Source: Chaetoderma sp. LZ-2023a
Taxonomy: Eukaryota; Mollusca; Caudofoveata; Chaetodermatida; Chaetodermatidae
Direction: 5' to 3'
Assembly (NCBI GenBank): GCA_034401795.1
Contig: CM067359.1
Location: 142,606,233-142,670,232 of the forward strand
Length of the DNA: 64,000 nucleotides
Shown: positions 1 through 9,990 of the stretch, piece after piece
Position numbering within the stretch: position 1 is the first letter of the stretch
Layout of the letters: each line of letters opens with the position of its first letter
Notes under the pieces: generated by a model
Databases searched by the model: none
Seen by the model: the letters and a program-made list of their open reading frames with translations, nothing else
Told to the model about the DNA's origin: nothing
Position numbers and translations under genes: made by a program

Positions 1-1010
1 GAAGTCTGTATAGTTTGAGACAACAATCAGCTCCCCGCAGTGAGATGGTCTATCTCCTGTGCTTTTCACCTGCTACCTTGCTGGCGCATTGAAATCTGTG
101 CACGAAAATTCCACAAGACCAAACCCCCCAGTGTCAATACTGGGCATGCCGCTAGAGATGGAATATGCCAATGATGTGGACTTCATAGATGAGGAAAAGA
201 AACCCCTTGACGAACTTCTCCCAATAGCTGCAAGCAAACTAAAAATTGAGAATGTCTTTATGAATTCATCCAAAACAGAGTTCACCCACATATATCTATC
301 GACAAAGCATGAAACTATAGAAAATGACGACCGACTGCGTGGCGGCGAACCATGGAGGAAAAGTAAAATCCTGGGCTCACTGCTTTACAGTACTGCTGAC
401 ATTTATGCACGCTGCGTCATGGGGAACATAGCTTTCCAGTCCTTCTGGAAGCTATGGGTTCGTAGATCAAAGATGCCCTTGATAAAGAGGCCACGTTTAT
501 ACAATGCAACCTGCGTGTCCTCGATGCTGGATAACTGTAACAGCTGGGCAGCTCCAAAGGCAGTGCTAGACAAACTCGATACCTGCCACCGCAAACACCT
601 ATGCACCATCATTGGACACCGATGGCCAAACAGCATAATTTCCAACGATGCCTATACAAGATGTGTAATACATCGCCGCTGTCTGGAAAAGTTGCCCAGC
701 AAAGATGGCCCATGTTTGGCCATGTGCTAAGAATGCCAGAAGAGACACCAGCGCAGAGAGCCTTGGAATTCGCCCTACTCGGAGCCACCAAATACAAAGC
801 CAGGAGAGGACGTCATTGCATAAATCTGCTAAGCGTGCTACGAGGTGACCTCAAGAAAGCAGGACTCGGTACACTCAAGTCAAGAATGAACATGAGGAAG
901 CTAAGGATTTCGGATGAGGACAAGACACAGTGGGCAAAAGCGAAGAAGGACTGATTGCAGCTGTAGGATGTTTCTACTACTACAGCCACAGAATACAGTA
1001 GTCATTCATA
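1..1010 (+). mobile_element. 3' part of a non-LTR retrotransposon (LINE), 5' end outside the window
   Basis: Bases 44-958 encode the second half of a reverse transcriptase and a typical LINE C-terminal tail, followed by a short 3' UTR. The upstream part lies outside the window. No clear tail or target duplication was found at the 3' end, so the boundary is approximate. The clade is not certain. Confidence 0.75.
44..957 (+). pseudogene. LINE reverse transcriptase, C-terminal part, frameshifted
   Basis: This is the C-terminal part of a LINE ORF2 that would copy element RNA at a nicked chromosomal target. The reading begins DGLSPVLFTCYLAGAL, the usual 'GDGLSP' region of motif B. It is immediately preceded by an in-frame stop. 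The catalytic YxDD box reads YANDVDF, so one aspartate is asparagine. A second frame from about 640 continues as QRWPMFGHVLRMPEE and then a basic GxRRGRH segment, the tail usual in this kind of element. The change of frame lies between about 600 and 700. With a stop, a frameshift and a catalytic substitution, this copy is dead. Assignment to LINEs is firm, the clade is not. Confidence 0.75.
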
Positions 1011-1903
1011 CCGTGACGGATATCTCCATTGTGTAGAGACGGTAAGTACATATTATGTTGAATTATTTTCTCGGCACAACGCGATCCGCACCGTTTAGCT
1101 CTTATGGTGTGTAAAGCAATGTCCTTGTCTGGACTACGGTCAAAACATAAATTTATTGGCGCTGGATATGTCCATTATTTTCTACCACCGTTTTTGTAGT
1201 GGCACGGCAAGTCTGGCGAGACATGATAAACACCACCATTCTTTAATAATTTAGATGGTAACTTCCAAACGTCTTACGCCGCTATGAAGGCACCACTGGT
1301 GTGGTGGTCAAAATAAAGAGCCTTTTAATTTAGGTTGTTTCTCCTGTTGATCTACCAGGAGAGTACACAAACTTGGTGCGGTGCAGAGCGTGGCTGTCCG
1401 GAGAGATAACCTGATTGTAATAAGCTGTGTTGGTGTAGATTGCAGAACGCGAGCTCTACGCAGTAGGCAGATAGTGAGAAAGTTCCCACTTTCGGACCGA
1501 GTCCGCCTCCATTCTCTTCGTGTTTGGCTTCGAGACTGCCTTTTATACTCAGGGCACTTGTTGCGCGCGAGACAAGGTAGCTAGAGCATTCGTGCTTAGC
1601 TCTCTCTCTCCTTCAAGCGCGCGCTCGGTCTACGCTTAGTTAGATCCCCGAAAGAGTCCATTTTAATTTTGCCCTATCTTCGCCAGATCTGAACCGATTT
1701 ATTTTCTGTCCAGTGTGTTAAATTCCTCATTCAATTCTGATATTAATACATACCAAAATCTTTAAGGACGGTCCCATATTACGGAATTGCCATAATATGA
1801 GCAAGTATATACATAAGTTGCCAGTCTCCAACGGCTAACACGTCAATGTTTGTTTACCTCTCATGGCCGCGCATGCGCGTAGGGCAATCTCACGGACTTA
1901 AAA
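1011..1903. other. Unassigned non-coding DNA
   Basis: I see no gene, tRNA or clear repeat here. Short open stretches (for example 1,381-1,584) resemble nothing I know. A purine/pyrimidine-biased patch lies near 1,600-1,630. Confidence 0.5.
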
Positions 1904-1919
1904 TGTTCTCCTGCTGGAA

Positions 1920-1947
1920 CGTGTGTGTGTGTGGGTGGGGTGGGGTG

Positions 1948-2018
<71 letters not shown>

Positions 2019-2038
2019 GGTGGGTGTGTGTGTGTGTT
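1920..2038. repeat. GT/GGGT microsatellite (tail of LINE copy A)
   Basis: GT repeats with embedded GGGT runs. It forms the 3' tail, read on the minus strand, of the retroposed copy at 1,920-2,898 and has probably expanded since insertion. Confidence 0.9.
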
Positions 2039-2898
2039 GATCGTTGTCTCTCGATTTTGTCTCATGTTGAAGATGGCATGTGCTGTTCTTGACCATGGCT
2101 TTTCTGTTGCTCCTCATGCTTGGCGTGAGGGATGGCGAGGGCCTAACCTGGGCCTAACGGGGGTGCGGAAGGGAATGGGGTAGGTGTTGGGTGGGGTGGG
2201 GGTGGCTGTGTGGGTGCGTGCGGTCTTATGACCTGATGTCCCCTAAGGAGGGGGGGGCTTTAGGTCAGAGACCTCTCGGCCCCTTTGGGGGTGCAGGGAG
2301 GGTGGGGGTGTGGGGTCTTTAGGGTCCTGGGACCCATTTGCTCTTCTGGCCATCGTCCGAGTAGGCACCAGCGTGCACTTGTTTGATTTTGATTGATTAG
2401 GCAGCCTGTATGGTGATTGCGTCCGTCCGAGGACGAACTCGATCAATCATCCGGGTTGCATCCCTCCATAGACCCATTGAAAAAGTCCGAAAGATTCTAA
2501 TTCTAGCAATTTTGTTTTGATTTTGTAATCTGTATGTTGCGTGATTCCATCCGAGGGCGAATCCATTCAGCATCCGGTTTACTTTGATTATGCCGAAAGT
2601 TCTTGCCTACCTAGCCCTAGCTCACGTTCACACAGTGATTAGCACTATATGACGGGACCTCAGTTTAAAGAAGACTGAGCAAGTGGGGCCAAGTACATTG
2701 CTTAAGCGTACTCCAGCAGCTTGCTGTGCCAAGAATTGTCCGTCAGTCTGTCCATTTGTTGATTGGTTTGTCAGTCCGTTCGACAGACAAACATACCTGC
2801 CGACGGACCACGAATGACATGGACACACGTCCGTATCCCTCGTGGTCCATCGGCAGGCAGGCCCATCTGTTGTTCTGTTGTCCGTTACAGTCCTGTTT
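1920..2898 (-). mobile_element. 5'-truncated LINE 3' end with CA-rich tail (copy A)
   Basis: The segment is flanked by a 16-bp direct repeat, TGTTCTCCTGCTGGAA, at 1,904-1,919 and 2,899-2,914. This is the signature of target-primed retrotransposition. Read on the minus strand, it starts at 2,898 and ends in a CA-rich tail at 1,920-2,038. It is clearly similar, in inverted orientation, to 6,799-7,660, the 3' UTR of the LINE at 3,639-7,916. So it is a short 5'-truncated copy of that LINE family carrying only about 1 kb of 3' end and no coding capacity. Confidence 0.8.
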
Positions 2899-3135
2899 TG
2901 TTCTCCTGCTGGAATGGCCGTTTATGCGCAGGCCGTATTTGGCCGATGGAGGGGTGAGCATGGACCATCCCTGACCGGGTTTTCGGGAGATCTCCTACGC
3001 TAATGGGAGCGAGATAGCTAAATACGGCTCAATGTTTAGATTGGATCGGCCACATTTCCCTCCAGAAATTACGGAAATGCCTTCTTTAACTCTTTAATCC
3101 TCGAATTTCTTCAAAAAAATTAAATTTTCCAAGAG

Positions 3136-3310
3136 AAGATGTCCATTTGCAGACCAAGAGAAGCCTGTTTTTAAAATTTTACCAGTGGAATCACTGACTC
3201 GGTTATCGAGCCTGTCATTCCAGTGGTAAATTGTGAAAAATACGCTTCTCTTGGTCCGCAAATCGACATTTCTTAAGACCACTGCAGAGGCCGTTTTGGC
3301 TGATATGAGG
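3136..3310. mobile_element. Hairpin MITE, family M, copy 1
   Basis: Arms of about 60 bp (3,136-3,200 and 3,208-3,275) are inverted complements around a short GGTTATC centre. They carry GTCCATTTGCAG at the outside and CCAGTGGAAT near the inside. A flank of about 35 bp (TTAAGACCACTGCAGAGGCC) belongs to the family, because it occurs next to the second copy at 59,611-59,786. No coding capacity. Confidence 0.75.
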
Positions 3311-3320
3311 GTTAAAGCAT

Positions 3321-3638
3321 TGTCGGGGACTAGCTTAGGTCTGCGAGAGTCTTGCAGAATAAATAATTAATAAATAAATAATAAACTCATTTTTAAACAA
3401 ATATATAACATTATGCGGTTTATTCACATGTGGCTGTAAAGGCTGACAACGTTCATCTCTCTCCTATCTCTGCTTTTAAGCCCCTCTTCCCGTCCTCATT
3501 GTTTCTAGCACTCGCCTCTCTCATCTGCCCAGATGCCCTGTGGCTAGCTGCACACGCCTGATTGGCTGACAGCTGGCCAGCCGGACAGAGAGCTTGGATG
3601 GAGAGAAAGCTCTGTGCTGAGCTGGTGTCTAAAGCAAC
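3321..3638 (-). repeat. TRIM-like element, 3' LTR, distal segment
   Basis: Direct repeat of 8,296-8,620. The remaining part of this LTR is at 7,917-8,023, on the far side of the inserted LINE. The LINE target duplication GTCTAAAGCAAC lies in LTR sequence. Confidence 0.8.
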
Positions 3639-3641
3639 TAA

Positions 3642-6015
3642 AATGGAGGTGAGGATGGCCTGAAATACGACATGCTTCGTAATATGCCAGAGGAGGGTAA
3701 ACAAATGCTACTCAATCTCTACAACCTAAAATGCCCTCAGTATGGAAAACTGGGATCGTGGTTCCTATCCCAAAACAAGGGAAGGACAAAACTGACCGAA
3801 GATCATACCGGCCAATCTCCCTGATGTGCTGTCTATGCAAAGTCATGGAGAGGATGTTCAAAAACCGTCTAGAACATGAGTTCGAACATAACGGTCTACT
3901 CCACCCTTGGCAGAGTGGCTTCAGAAAGGGCAGATGCACTATGGACCACCTAGTCAGACTGACTGAGGCAGCCAAGAAAGCCCTAGATGCGGGAAGAGGA
4001 AACATAACAATAGGAGTTTTCTTAGACGTTGAGAATGCCTTTGATATGATGTGGCGAAACGGAGTTCTAAAAAAGCTCTACGACTTTGGTTACCGTGGCC
4101 GCATCCTTTCTGGATACGAGATTTTCTCGATAACAGAAGGATTAGCATCCGTGTTAATGGACAAATGTCTAGGGAACAAACATTGGAAAACGGCACTCCG
4201 CAGGGTGGTGTAATAAGTCCTCTACTGTTCAATATCATGATGAGTGATCCACCCAAAGACATTGAAAAAGACCATGCACTGGGTCCCAACGCAATAGGCG
4301 GGTCTATTTTTGCTGATGACACAGCATTGTGGAACAAATATGTGAAGATAGACCGTGCACGAAAGACCATGCAGAAAGTTCTGGACATAGTCTCATGGTG
4401 GTGCAAAAAAATGGTTTCAAACTGTCTGCAGAAAAAACAGTTCAAATCAATTTTACCAATGTTGAATATATAGGCCATGATGCAAATCTGCACCTCAATG
4501 GACAGAAAATCAAGACATGTGCTGAAGCCAAATTCCTGGGACTAACATTTGACAGAAAGCTCACCTGGAACACCCACATCAAGAGTCTGAGGGAGAGATG
4601 CTTCAAGCAATTAAATCTCCTTCGCTCATTAACAAAGCACACCTGGGGTGCAGACCTGCCGAGCATGCTTATGTTATACCACGGCCTAATCCTGTCAAGG
4701 ATAGAGTATGGATGCGAAGCATACGCCACGGCGAGCAAGTCACTGTTAGAAACCATTGACACCCTCGAGACGCAATCAACGTGGAGTGTGGGGAAATACC
4801 ATTAGATCTGCGAAGAGAGGAACGGCTTCTCAAATTCTGGACATACCTACAAAGCTTTGCGCCCACCCAACCCTACCAGGGAGGTATGTCTTCCATGCAA
4901 GGAGCACCTAAGACACACGGTACTGCCCAAAATGACCAAAAAGACCAAACCACCAGGCCTGTTAATGACAGAGCTCGCCAGTGCCACTGAACTGGTAAAC
5001 GTCGAAATAGAAAGCTCAAGGCCGGCTCCTGACCCGCCATGGCTACATTCGCAGATCAAGGCGCATGACAACCTATCCTCACAGATAAGCAAGAAAGACC
5101 CACCAGCGCTAATCAAGAGCTACGCTCTGGAAAACATCGACAACAGATGGAAGGAGCACAGGAAAATCTATATGGACGCCTCCAAAATGCCCAACTCCGG
5201 CGAATGCGGAGCAGGAGTAGTCATAGGCGACCAGGAAGAAGTCCTCAAGTACACGCTTCCAATTCACCTGTCAATATACACAGCCGAACTGGTGGCAATT
5301 AAAAAGGCTCTAGAATGGATTAAAACAGCAAATCTAGGCAAATACGTTATACTCACAGACTCACTAAGCTCGGTGAAGAGCTTCAAATCTAGCAGCAGCA
5401 AGAGCAGGGACAACCTAATCAAGGAAATCCGGCAGCTGTATGCAACTGTGGTGACTGACAACAAAACTGTGGACATCGACTGGGTCCCAAGCCATGTTGA
5501 CATTGAAGGCAATGAACAGGTGGACGAGGCAGCCAAGCAAGCGCTCAAAGATGGAACTATGACCAGCATAGGACTCTCAAAGTCCTAAGCGAACGCCCTA
5601 GTCAAAAGGCACATCAACAGCAAATGGCAAAGACAATGGGACGAAAGCACAACCGGCAGATTCCTGTTCAGAATCGTCCCTGGAGTCAAATGCAAATACC
5701 AAACCACATCCAAGGATGCCAAGGTGACATTGTATTACACCACATCAGAATGGGTCGGATCAGCGTTAACCAGATACGAAAGAACTCAACCTGTCAGACA
5801 CAGACCAATGTGAGGCCTGCAAGGAGACTGAAACTCTAGCCCACTTCTTCCTACGGTGCACTGAATATACAGGCATTAGAAAGGAACTCATCAATACGCT
5901 GAGAAAGGGAAACTTCAATCTTGACCCTGTAGAAGACATTATAGCGATGCGTGACCGACAGATCAACCACGAATTAATCAAGTTCGTGCTTGCATCGGAC
6001 AAGCACATCACATAA
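3642..6015 (+). pseudogene. LINE ORF2: reverse transcriptase, RNase H and zinc knuckle
   Basis: Encodes the copying enzyme of an I/Jockey-like LINE. The first visible residues (KYDMLRNMPEEGKQML, about 3,663) lie between the missing endonuclease and the RT. RT motifs follow: SYRPISL, GFRKGRCTMDHL, FLDVENAFDMMW, NGTPQGGVISPLLFN and the catalytic FADDTALW (about 4,308). After the thumb (FLGLTFDRKLTW) comes an RNase H domain with YMDAS, TAEL, LTDS and NEQVDEAA, supplying the acidic residues (about 5,170-5,550). A zinc knuckle CEACKETETLAHFFLRC follows near 5,810-5,865, and the final stop is at 6,013. At least four frame changes and a stop near 5,586 break it. The N-terminal endonuclease is absent by truncation. 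Confidence 0.85.
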
Positions 6016-6029
6016 TCAGAACACATTTT

Positions 6030-6600
6030 GTTTAGCATTCATTAGGCCACATCAGTCTTATTCATGCGTGTTGATAAGCTGTGGTCGCAATGAATAATCT
6101 TACAAATTTGACCAGTAAATGTTAGTGTTAAATTACGCCACATCAGTCTTATTCAAGCGTGTCGATAAGCTGTGGTCGTAAATGTTCAAACGAGCTTGCA
6201 AACACTTAAACAAAATATAATTAATATATTTGTTAGAGCTAAACTACACCACATCAGTCTTATTCAAGCGAGTCGATAAGCTGTGGTCGTAAACGTTCAA
6301 ACGAGCATGCAAACACTTACAGACAAAATATAATCAGTATACACATGCATGCCTGAGTCATGAATAAAGTATGTTTATAAACATTCGCATTGAATGTTTA
6401 GCATTCATTCGGCCACATCAGTCTTATTCATGCGCGTTGATAAGCGGTGGCTACAATGAATAATCTTACAAACTCGGCCAGTAAACGTTAGCATTAGACC
6501 ACGCCACATCAGTCTTATTCAAGCGTGTCGATAAGCTGTGGTCGTAAACGTTCAAACAAGCTTGCAAACACTTATAAACAAAATATAAGTAACATACTCG
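6030..6600 (+). repeat. Hairpin repeat array in the LINE 3' UTR
   Basis: The motif CCACATCAGTCTTATTCAAG followed by CGTGTCGATAAGCTGTGG occurs five times (starts near 6,049, 6,138, 6,249, 6,412 and 6,506). Each copy can pair CCACA with TGTGG and CTTAT with ATAAG around a loop of about 12 nt. Units are separated by variable AT-rich spacers that also repeat in part (TTCAAACGAGCTTGCAAACA). Two spacer types alternate, suggesting a duplicated higher-order unit. It lies directly downstream of the ORF2 stop. Confidence 0.8.
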
Positions 6601-6798
6601 TACATGCCTGTCTCATGAATTGATGACCCAGAGTATGTGAGTACATGCCCCAAAACACCTGTCCACACTGTCTGTTTTCTTTTGTTCTCCTTCTTTTTCT
6701 TTCAGCATTGTTCCCCTTCTTTTTCTTTCAGAGCCAGAGCCGGAGCTAAATTGTGGTAACGAACACAACAACGACAGACGGGCAGAAAGACAGATGGA

Positions 6799-7640
6799 GG
6801 ACTGGAACGGACAACAGAACAACAGATGGGCCTGCCTGCTGACGGACCGCGAGGGATATGGACGTGTGTCCATCTCATTCATGGTCCATAGGCAGGTATG
6901 CTTGTCTGTCGAACGAACTGACAAACCAATCAACAAATGGACAGACTGACGGACAATTCCGGGCACAGCAAGCTGCTGGAGTACGCTTAAGCAATGTATT
7001 TGGCCCCACTTGCTCAGTATTCTCGGATGGGGACTTTAAACTGAGGTCCCGTCATACAGTGCTCATCACTGTGTGAACGTGAGCTAGGGTTAGGTAGGCA
7101 AGAAATTTCGGCATAATCAAAGTAAACCGGATGCTGAATGGATTTGTCCTTGGATGGAATCACGCAACATACGGATTACACAAGCAAAACAAAATTGCTA
7201 GAATTAGAATCTTTCGGACATTTCAATGGGTCTATGGAGGGATGCAACCTGAATGACTGATCGAGTTCGTCCTCAGACGGACGCAGTCACCATACGGGCT
7301 GCCTAATCAATCAAAATTAAACAAGTGCACGCTGGTGCCTGTTCGGATGATGGCCAGAAGAGCATATGGGTCCCAGGACCCTAAAGCCCCCACACCCCAA
7401 CCTCCCCACAAAGGGGCCGGGAGGTCTCGGACCTAAAGCCCCCCCCCCCCCCCGAGGGTACATCAGGTCATGAGACCGCACGCACCTACACCCCCCCCCC
7501 CCCCCACCCAGCACCTACCCCATCCCTTCCCCACCCCCATTAGGCCCAGGTAGGCCCTCCCCACCCCCAAGTATGGGGAGCAACAGAAAAGTCATGGTCA
7601 AGAACAGCAACATGAGACAAAATCGAGAGACAACGATCAA
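6799..7640 (+). repeat. LINE 3' UTR, inverted relative to 1,920-2,898
   Basis: Aligns with the reverse complement of 2,040-2,890 over its whole length, with scattered substitutions and small indels. This shows that copy A is the same LINE family. Two C-rich homopolymer runs lie near 7,440 and 7,490. Confidence 0.85.
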
Positions 7641-7654
7641 CACACACACACACA

Positions 7655-7738
<84 letters not shown>
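7641..7738. repeat. CA/CGCA microsatellite (LINE tail)
   Basis: CACA followed by about 22 CGCA units. It corresponds to the CA-rich tail of copy A at 1,920-2,038. Confidence 0.9.
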
Positions 7739-7916
7739 CAGAGACACAAGCTAATGCACAAACCAACGTGACAAGAATTCACAAGAATTCAACAGAAACC
7801 ACAAAGGCCAGGCATGAGTCTAGACCCACCCTAGCATTGGGAACCAGCAAATAAACGCCTTAAATATTACAACACACACACGCACGCACGCACGCACACA
7901 CACACACACACACACC
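7739..7916 (+). mobile_element. Second retroposon 3' end appended to the LINE (SINE-like or transduced)
   Basis: Bases 7,805-7,871 match the minus strand of 21,751-21,821: GAGTCTAGA, CCTAGCATTGGGAAC, AAACGCCTTAAATATTAC, then ACAC repeats. The segment lies inside the LINE's 12-bp target duplication, after the LINE's own tail. It is either a 3' transduction or a retroposon nested in the CA tail. It ends in its own CA/CGCA run (7,871-7,916). Confidence 0.65.
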
Positions 7917-8023
7917 GTCTAAAGCAACAAGAGTTATCTCCCCTGACTGCTCTGGATGGGGTGGAGAGAGAGAGAGAGAGTTTAGAATTATTATTTGCAT
8001 ATGTCTCGTTACTTATATCTACA
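7917..8023 (-). repeat. TRIM-like element, 3' LTR, proximal segment
   Basis: Matches 8,617-8,747 of the other LTR (CAACAAGAGTTATCTCCCC onward, ending TATCTACA). It is followed by the polypurine candidate on the minus strand. Confidence 0.8.
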
Positions 8024-8295
8024 ATATCCGCCCCCTTTAACAAAATTGATTGATTCAATTTGATCACGAGACATAAGAAAATAATACAGAAAAAAATTAA
8101 TATAGAGGTTGCATGTAAGGACCTTCTCCAAACCAATACAAATTGAAAGATGAAAAACAGAAAGCTGATCTAGAACCGGTAATCGTTCAAACTCACTGTT
8201 TAATGGTAACATCCATATGAATTCTGGTCATCACAAATACAATGTTGACATGCTTAATTATCTCAATAAAATGATCGCACTAAGATCCTCCACCA
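8024..8295 (-). other. Internal region of the TRIM-like element
   Basis: 272 bp with a polypurine-tract candidate at one end and a primer-binding-site candidate at the other. There is no reading frame of note, as usual for TRIM-type elements that depend on proteins from another element. Confidence 0.65.
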
Positions 8296-8747
8296 TGTTG
8301 GGGACTAGCCTAGGTCTACGAGAGTCTTGCAGAATAAATAATTAATAAATAAATAATAAACTCATTTTTAAACAAATATATAACATTTTGCGGTTTATTC
8401 ACATGTGGCTGTAAAGGCTGACAACGTTCATCTCTCTCCTATCTCTGCTTTTTAAGTCCCCTCTTCCCATCCTCATTGTTTCTAGCACTCGCCTCTCTCA
8501 TCTGCCCAGATGCCCTGTGGCTAGCTGCATACGCCTGATTGGGTGACAGCTGGCCAGCTGGACAGAGAGCTTGGATGGAGAGAAAACTCTGTGCTGAGCT
8601 GGTGTCTAAAGCAACAAGAGTTATCTCCCCTGACTGCTCCGGATTAATTTTTTGGGGGTGGGGGGGTGGGGGTGGGGGGTGGGGGGTGGGGGTGGGAGAG
8701 AGAGTTTATAATTATTATTTCCATATGTCTCGTTACTAATATCTACA
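8296..8747 (-). repeat. TRIM-like element, 5' LTR, intact
   Basis: Uninterrupted 452-bp copy running TGTTGGGG...TATCTACA on the plus strand. It contains AT-rich AATAAATA repeats and a G-rich run near 8,655-8,695. CCA at 8,293-8,295 abuts it, as expected for a tRNA-primed element read on the minus strand. Confidence 0.8.
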
Positions 8748-8759
8748 ATAGCATACAGA

Positions 8760-9205
8760 TCTCGAAATTTTCGTTCCCTCTAAAAATAAAATATTTTGAT
8801 CGCAATTTAAAAGGTCACGGTCAATGTCGTGATATTTTGTTCAAGGGAAGTAGTAGATTCTTCTTCTTCTTTTCGATCGCTGGTATCACACTTGGAGAGC
8901 CGTTCTCAAGATGAAATCTGTGGTTTTCTGCAGTTCTTCCACAGGCCCATACAGCTTTTCAAGAAAAGAGGTTGACAAAGGCCAGATCTCTTCTCTCAGC
9001 AGCTGATACGTACTGCAACAGTGAAGTATGTGCTATGTGGTCTGTTCTGCTTCTCCACAAGGACAAGCGGGTGATGTTGTAAGGTGGAACCGCCTGTACA
9101 TGTGTTGGTTTAGTCTGTTGTGTCCAGTTCTGAGACGAAAAATGGTCACTTGCTCGTAGTAGTAGATGATCTCTAAGAGAATTCAGATTCTTGGTTTCTG
9201 GACCC
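8760..9205 (-). pseudogene. LINE ORF2 C-terminal fragment (zinc knuckle)
   Basis: Read on the minus strand, bases from about 9,100 down encode SPACPCGEAEQTT and HILHCCSTYQLLREEIW, the C-terminal CCHC-type knuckle of RNase H-bearing LINEs. PVEELQKTTDFILRTAL follows toward 8,880. One in-frame stop interrupts the knuckle. The RT and RNase H domains are missing. The upstream edge (9,205) is replaced abruptly by an HP repeat. It is the same general type as the fragment at 9,990-11,400 but a separate copy, since both contain the C-terminus. Confidence 0.75.
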
Positions 9206-9207
9206 AC

Positions 9208-9540
9208 TTTTAGCTATGCCCCGCCCATCTCTAGCTGTATCTCAATTTCCAGAAAACTATACAGGTAAGGTGTTGAATATTTTGAATCTAATTTGACTGG
9301 TGCTGTTGCTATAGCAACTGCAGTGCCCAGTCAAATTAGTTTCAAAATATTTAACAAAATGGTTATTAAGTAGTAAATATATACAATTCGTACACATGAT
9401 GGATATTTAAAAGTTCAAGACGGACTTAACTACGTCATTCATTACGCATTTTTATTGCGACGTCAGCATACATGCGACGTAATTCACTATGACGGCATAT
9501 ACTTGGGTAGCAGATTGGATTCATCCATAGAATTATTTGT
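9208..9540. mobile_element. HP hairpin repeat, full-length-type copy
   Basis: Order: CTATGCCCCGCCCATCTCTAG, AAAACTATACAGGTAAGG, the core GTTGAATATTTTGAATC with its inverted partner at 9,317-9,355, then ATTCGTACACATGATGG, CGACGTCAGCATACATG and a GGATTCATCC edge. The same ordered blocks recur at about a dozen sites in this window, in both orientations. Confidence 0.8.
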
Positions 9541-9990
9541 CAGCCATCTAAAGGTCATTAGCATTTCCCCCAGAAATGAATGGCATGTCCTCTAACGACA
9601 TCTAGGTCAAAACATCGAGTTGGTGCTAATACATTGGGTGGGCCAAGAGCCGGTTTAAGGGTTTCGTAGGCCCTATGCACTTGTTAATCAAAGGTTGACC
9701 CAATGTTATTGCCAAATCAGAAGGTGCGTCTGGTGATGATCCACACACACCACAGAACATTTTGAGGGAGTCCCAAGAAAATTTTGAAATCTAGATGCTC
9801 TCAGACACCATCTCCAGCATTTCTGAACATAATTTACATAAATATAGACCTTCAGTTTGGCATCAGTAGGGTGTAATTCCTTTATTTAGTTCCATTTTCA
9901 GGGCGCTATATGACTTTGTTTTTCCATATTTCCCTCAAATTTCGTAACTCCACTTAACTATCGTAGGCCATAGGTACAATGGCCTAATGT
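9541..9990. other. Non-coding; one short dispersed repeat
   Basis: Nothing coding was recognised. Bases 9,785-9,835 (GATGCTCTCAGAC and GCATTTCTGAA with a preceding AATTTTGAAAT) resemble 58,795-58,850, so a small dispersed repeat is present. Confidence 0.5.

Larger units (their letters stand above)
3639..7916 (+). mobile_element. RNase H-bearing LINE (I/Jockey-like), 5'-truncated, inserted in an LTR
   Basis: A 12-bp direct repeat GTCTAAAGCAAC at 3,627-3,638 and 7,917-7,928 brackets 4,278 bp. Inside are, in order, a 5'-truncated ORF2 (reverse transcriptase, RNase H, zinc knuckle), five hairpin repeats, about 0.85 kb of 3' UTR shared with copy A (1,920-2,898), a CA/CGCA tail, and a further 178 bp ending in a second CA/CGCA tail. 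Truncation starts inside ORF2, upstream of the reverse transcriptase core. Confidence 0.85.
3321..8747 (-). mobile_element. Non-autonomous LTR retrotransposon (TRIM-like), interrupted by a LINE
   Basis: Two direct LTRs of about 450 bp flank only 272 bp of internal DNA. Orientation is minus: TGGTGGAGGATC, a plausible primer-binding site, directly follows the LTR ending at 8,296, and a purine run AAAGGGGGCGG lies beside the LTR edge at 8,023. LTRs run TGT...ACA. By eye the two LTRs differ at about a dozen of 320 aligned bases (about 96% identical), so the insertion is moderately young. There is no coding capacity. A 5-bp AGCAT occurs just left of the element and 2 bp beyond its right edge, a possible target duplication. 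The left LTR was later split by the 4.28-kb LINE. Confidence 0.7.

Noticed and set aside
1381-1584. Possible small gene at 1,381
   Set aside because: A short frame with no similarity, no start context and no neighbouring exons.
6030-6600. CRISPR-like array
   Set aside because: Repeats are imperfect, spacers are related to each other and of uneven length, and the array lies in a LINE 3' UTR of a eukaryote.
7515-7854. Cys/Arg/Ala repeat frames on both strands
   Set aside because: CA/CGCA microsatellite tail of the LINE.
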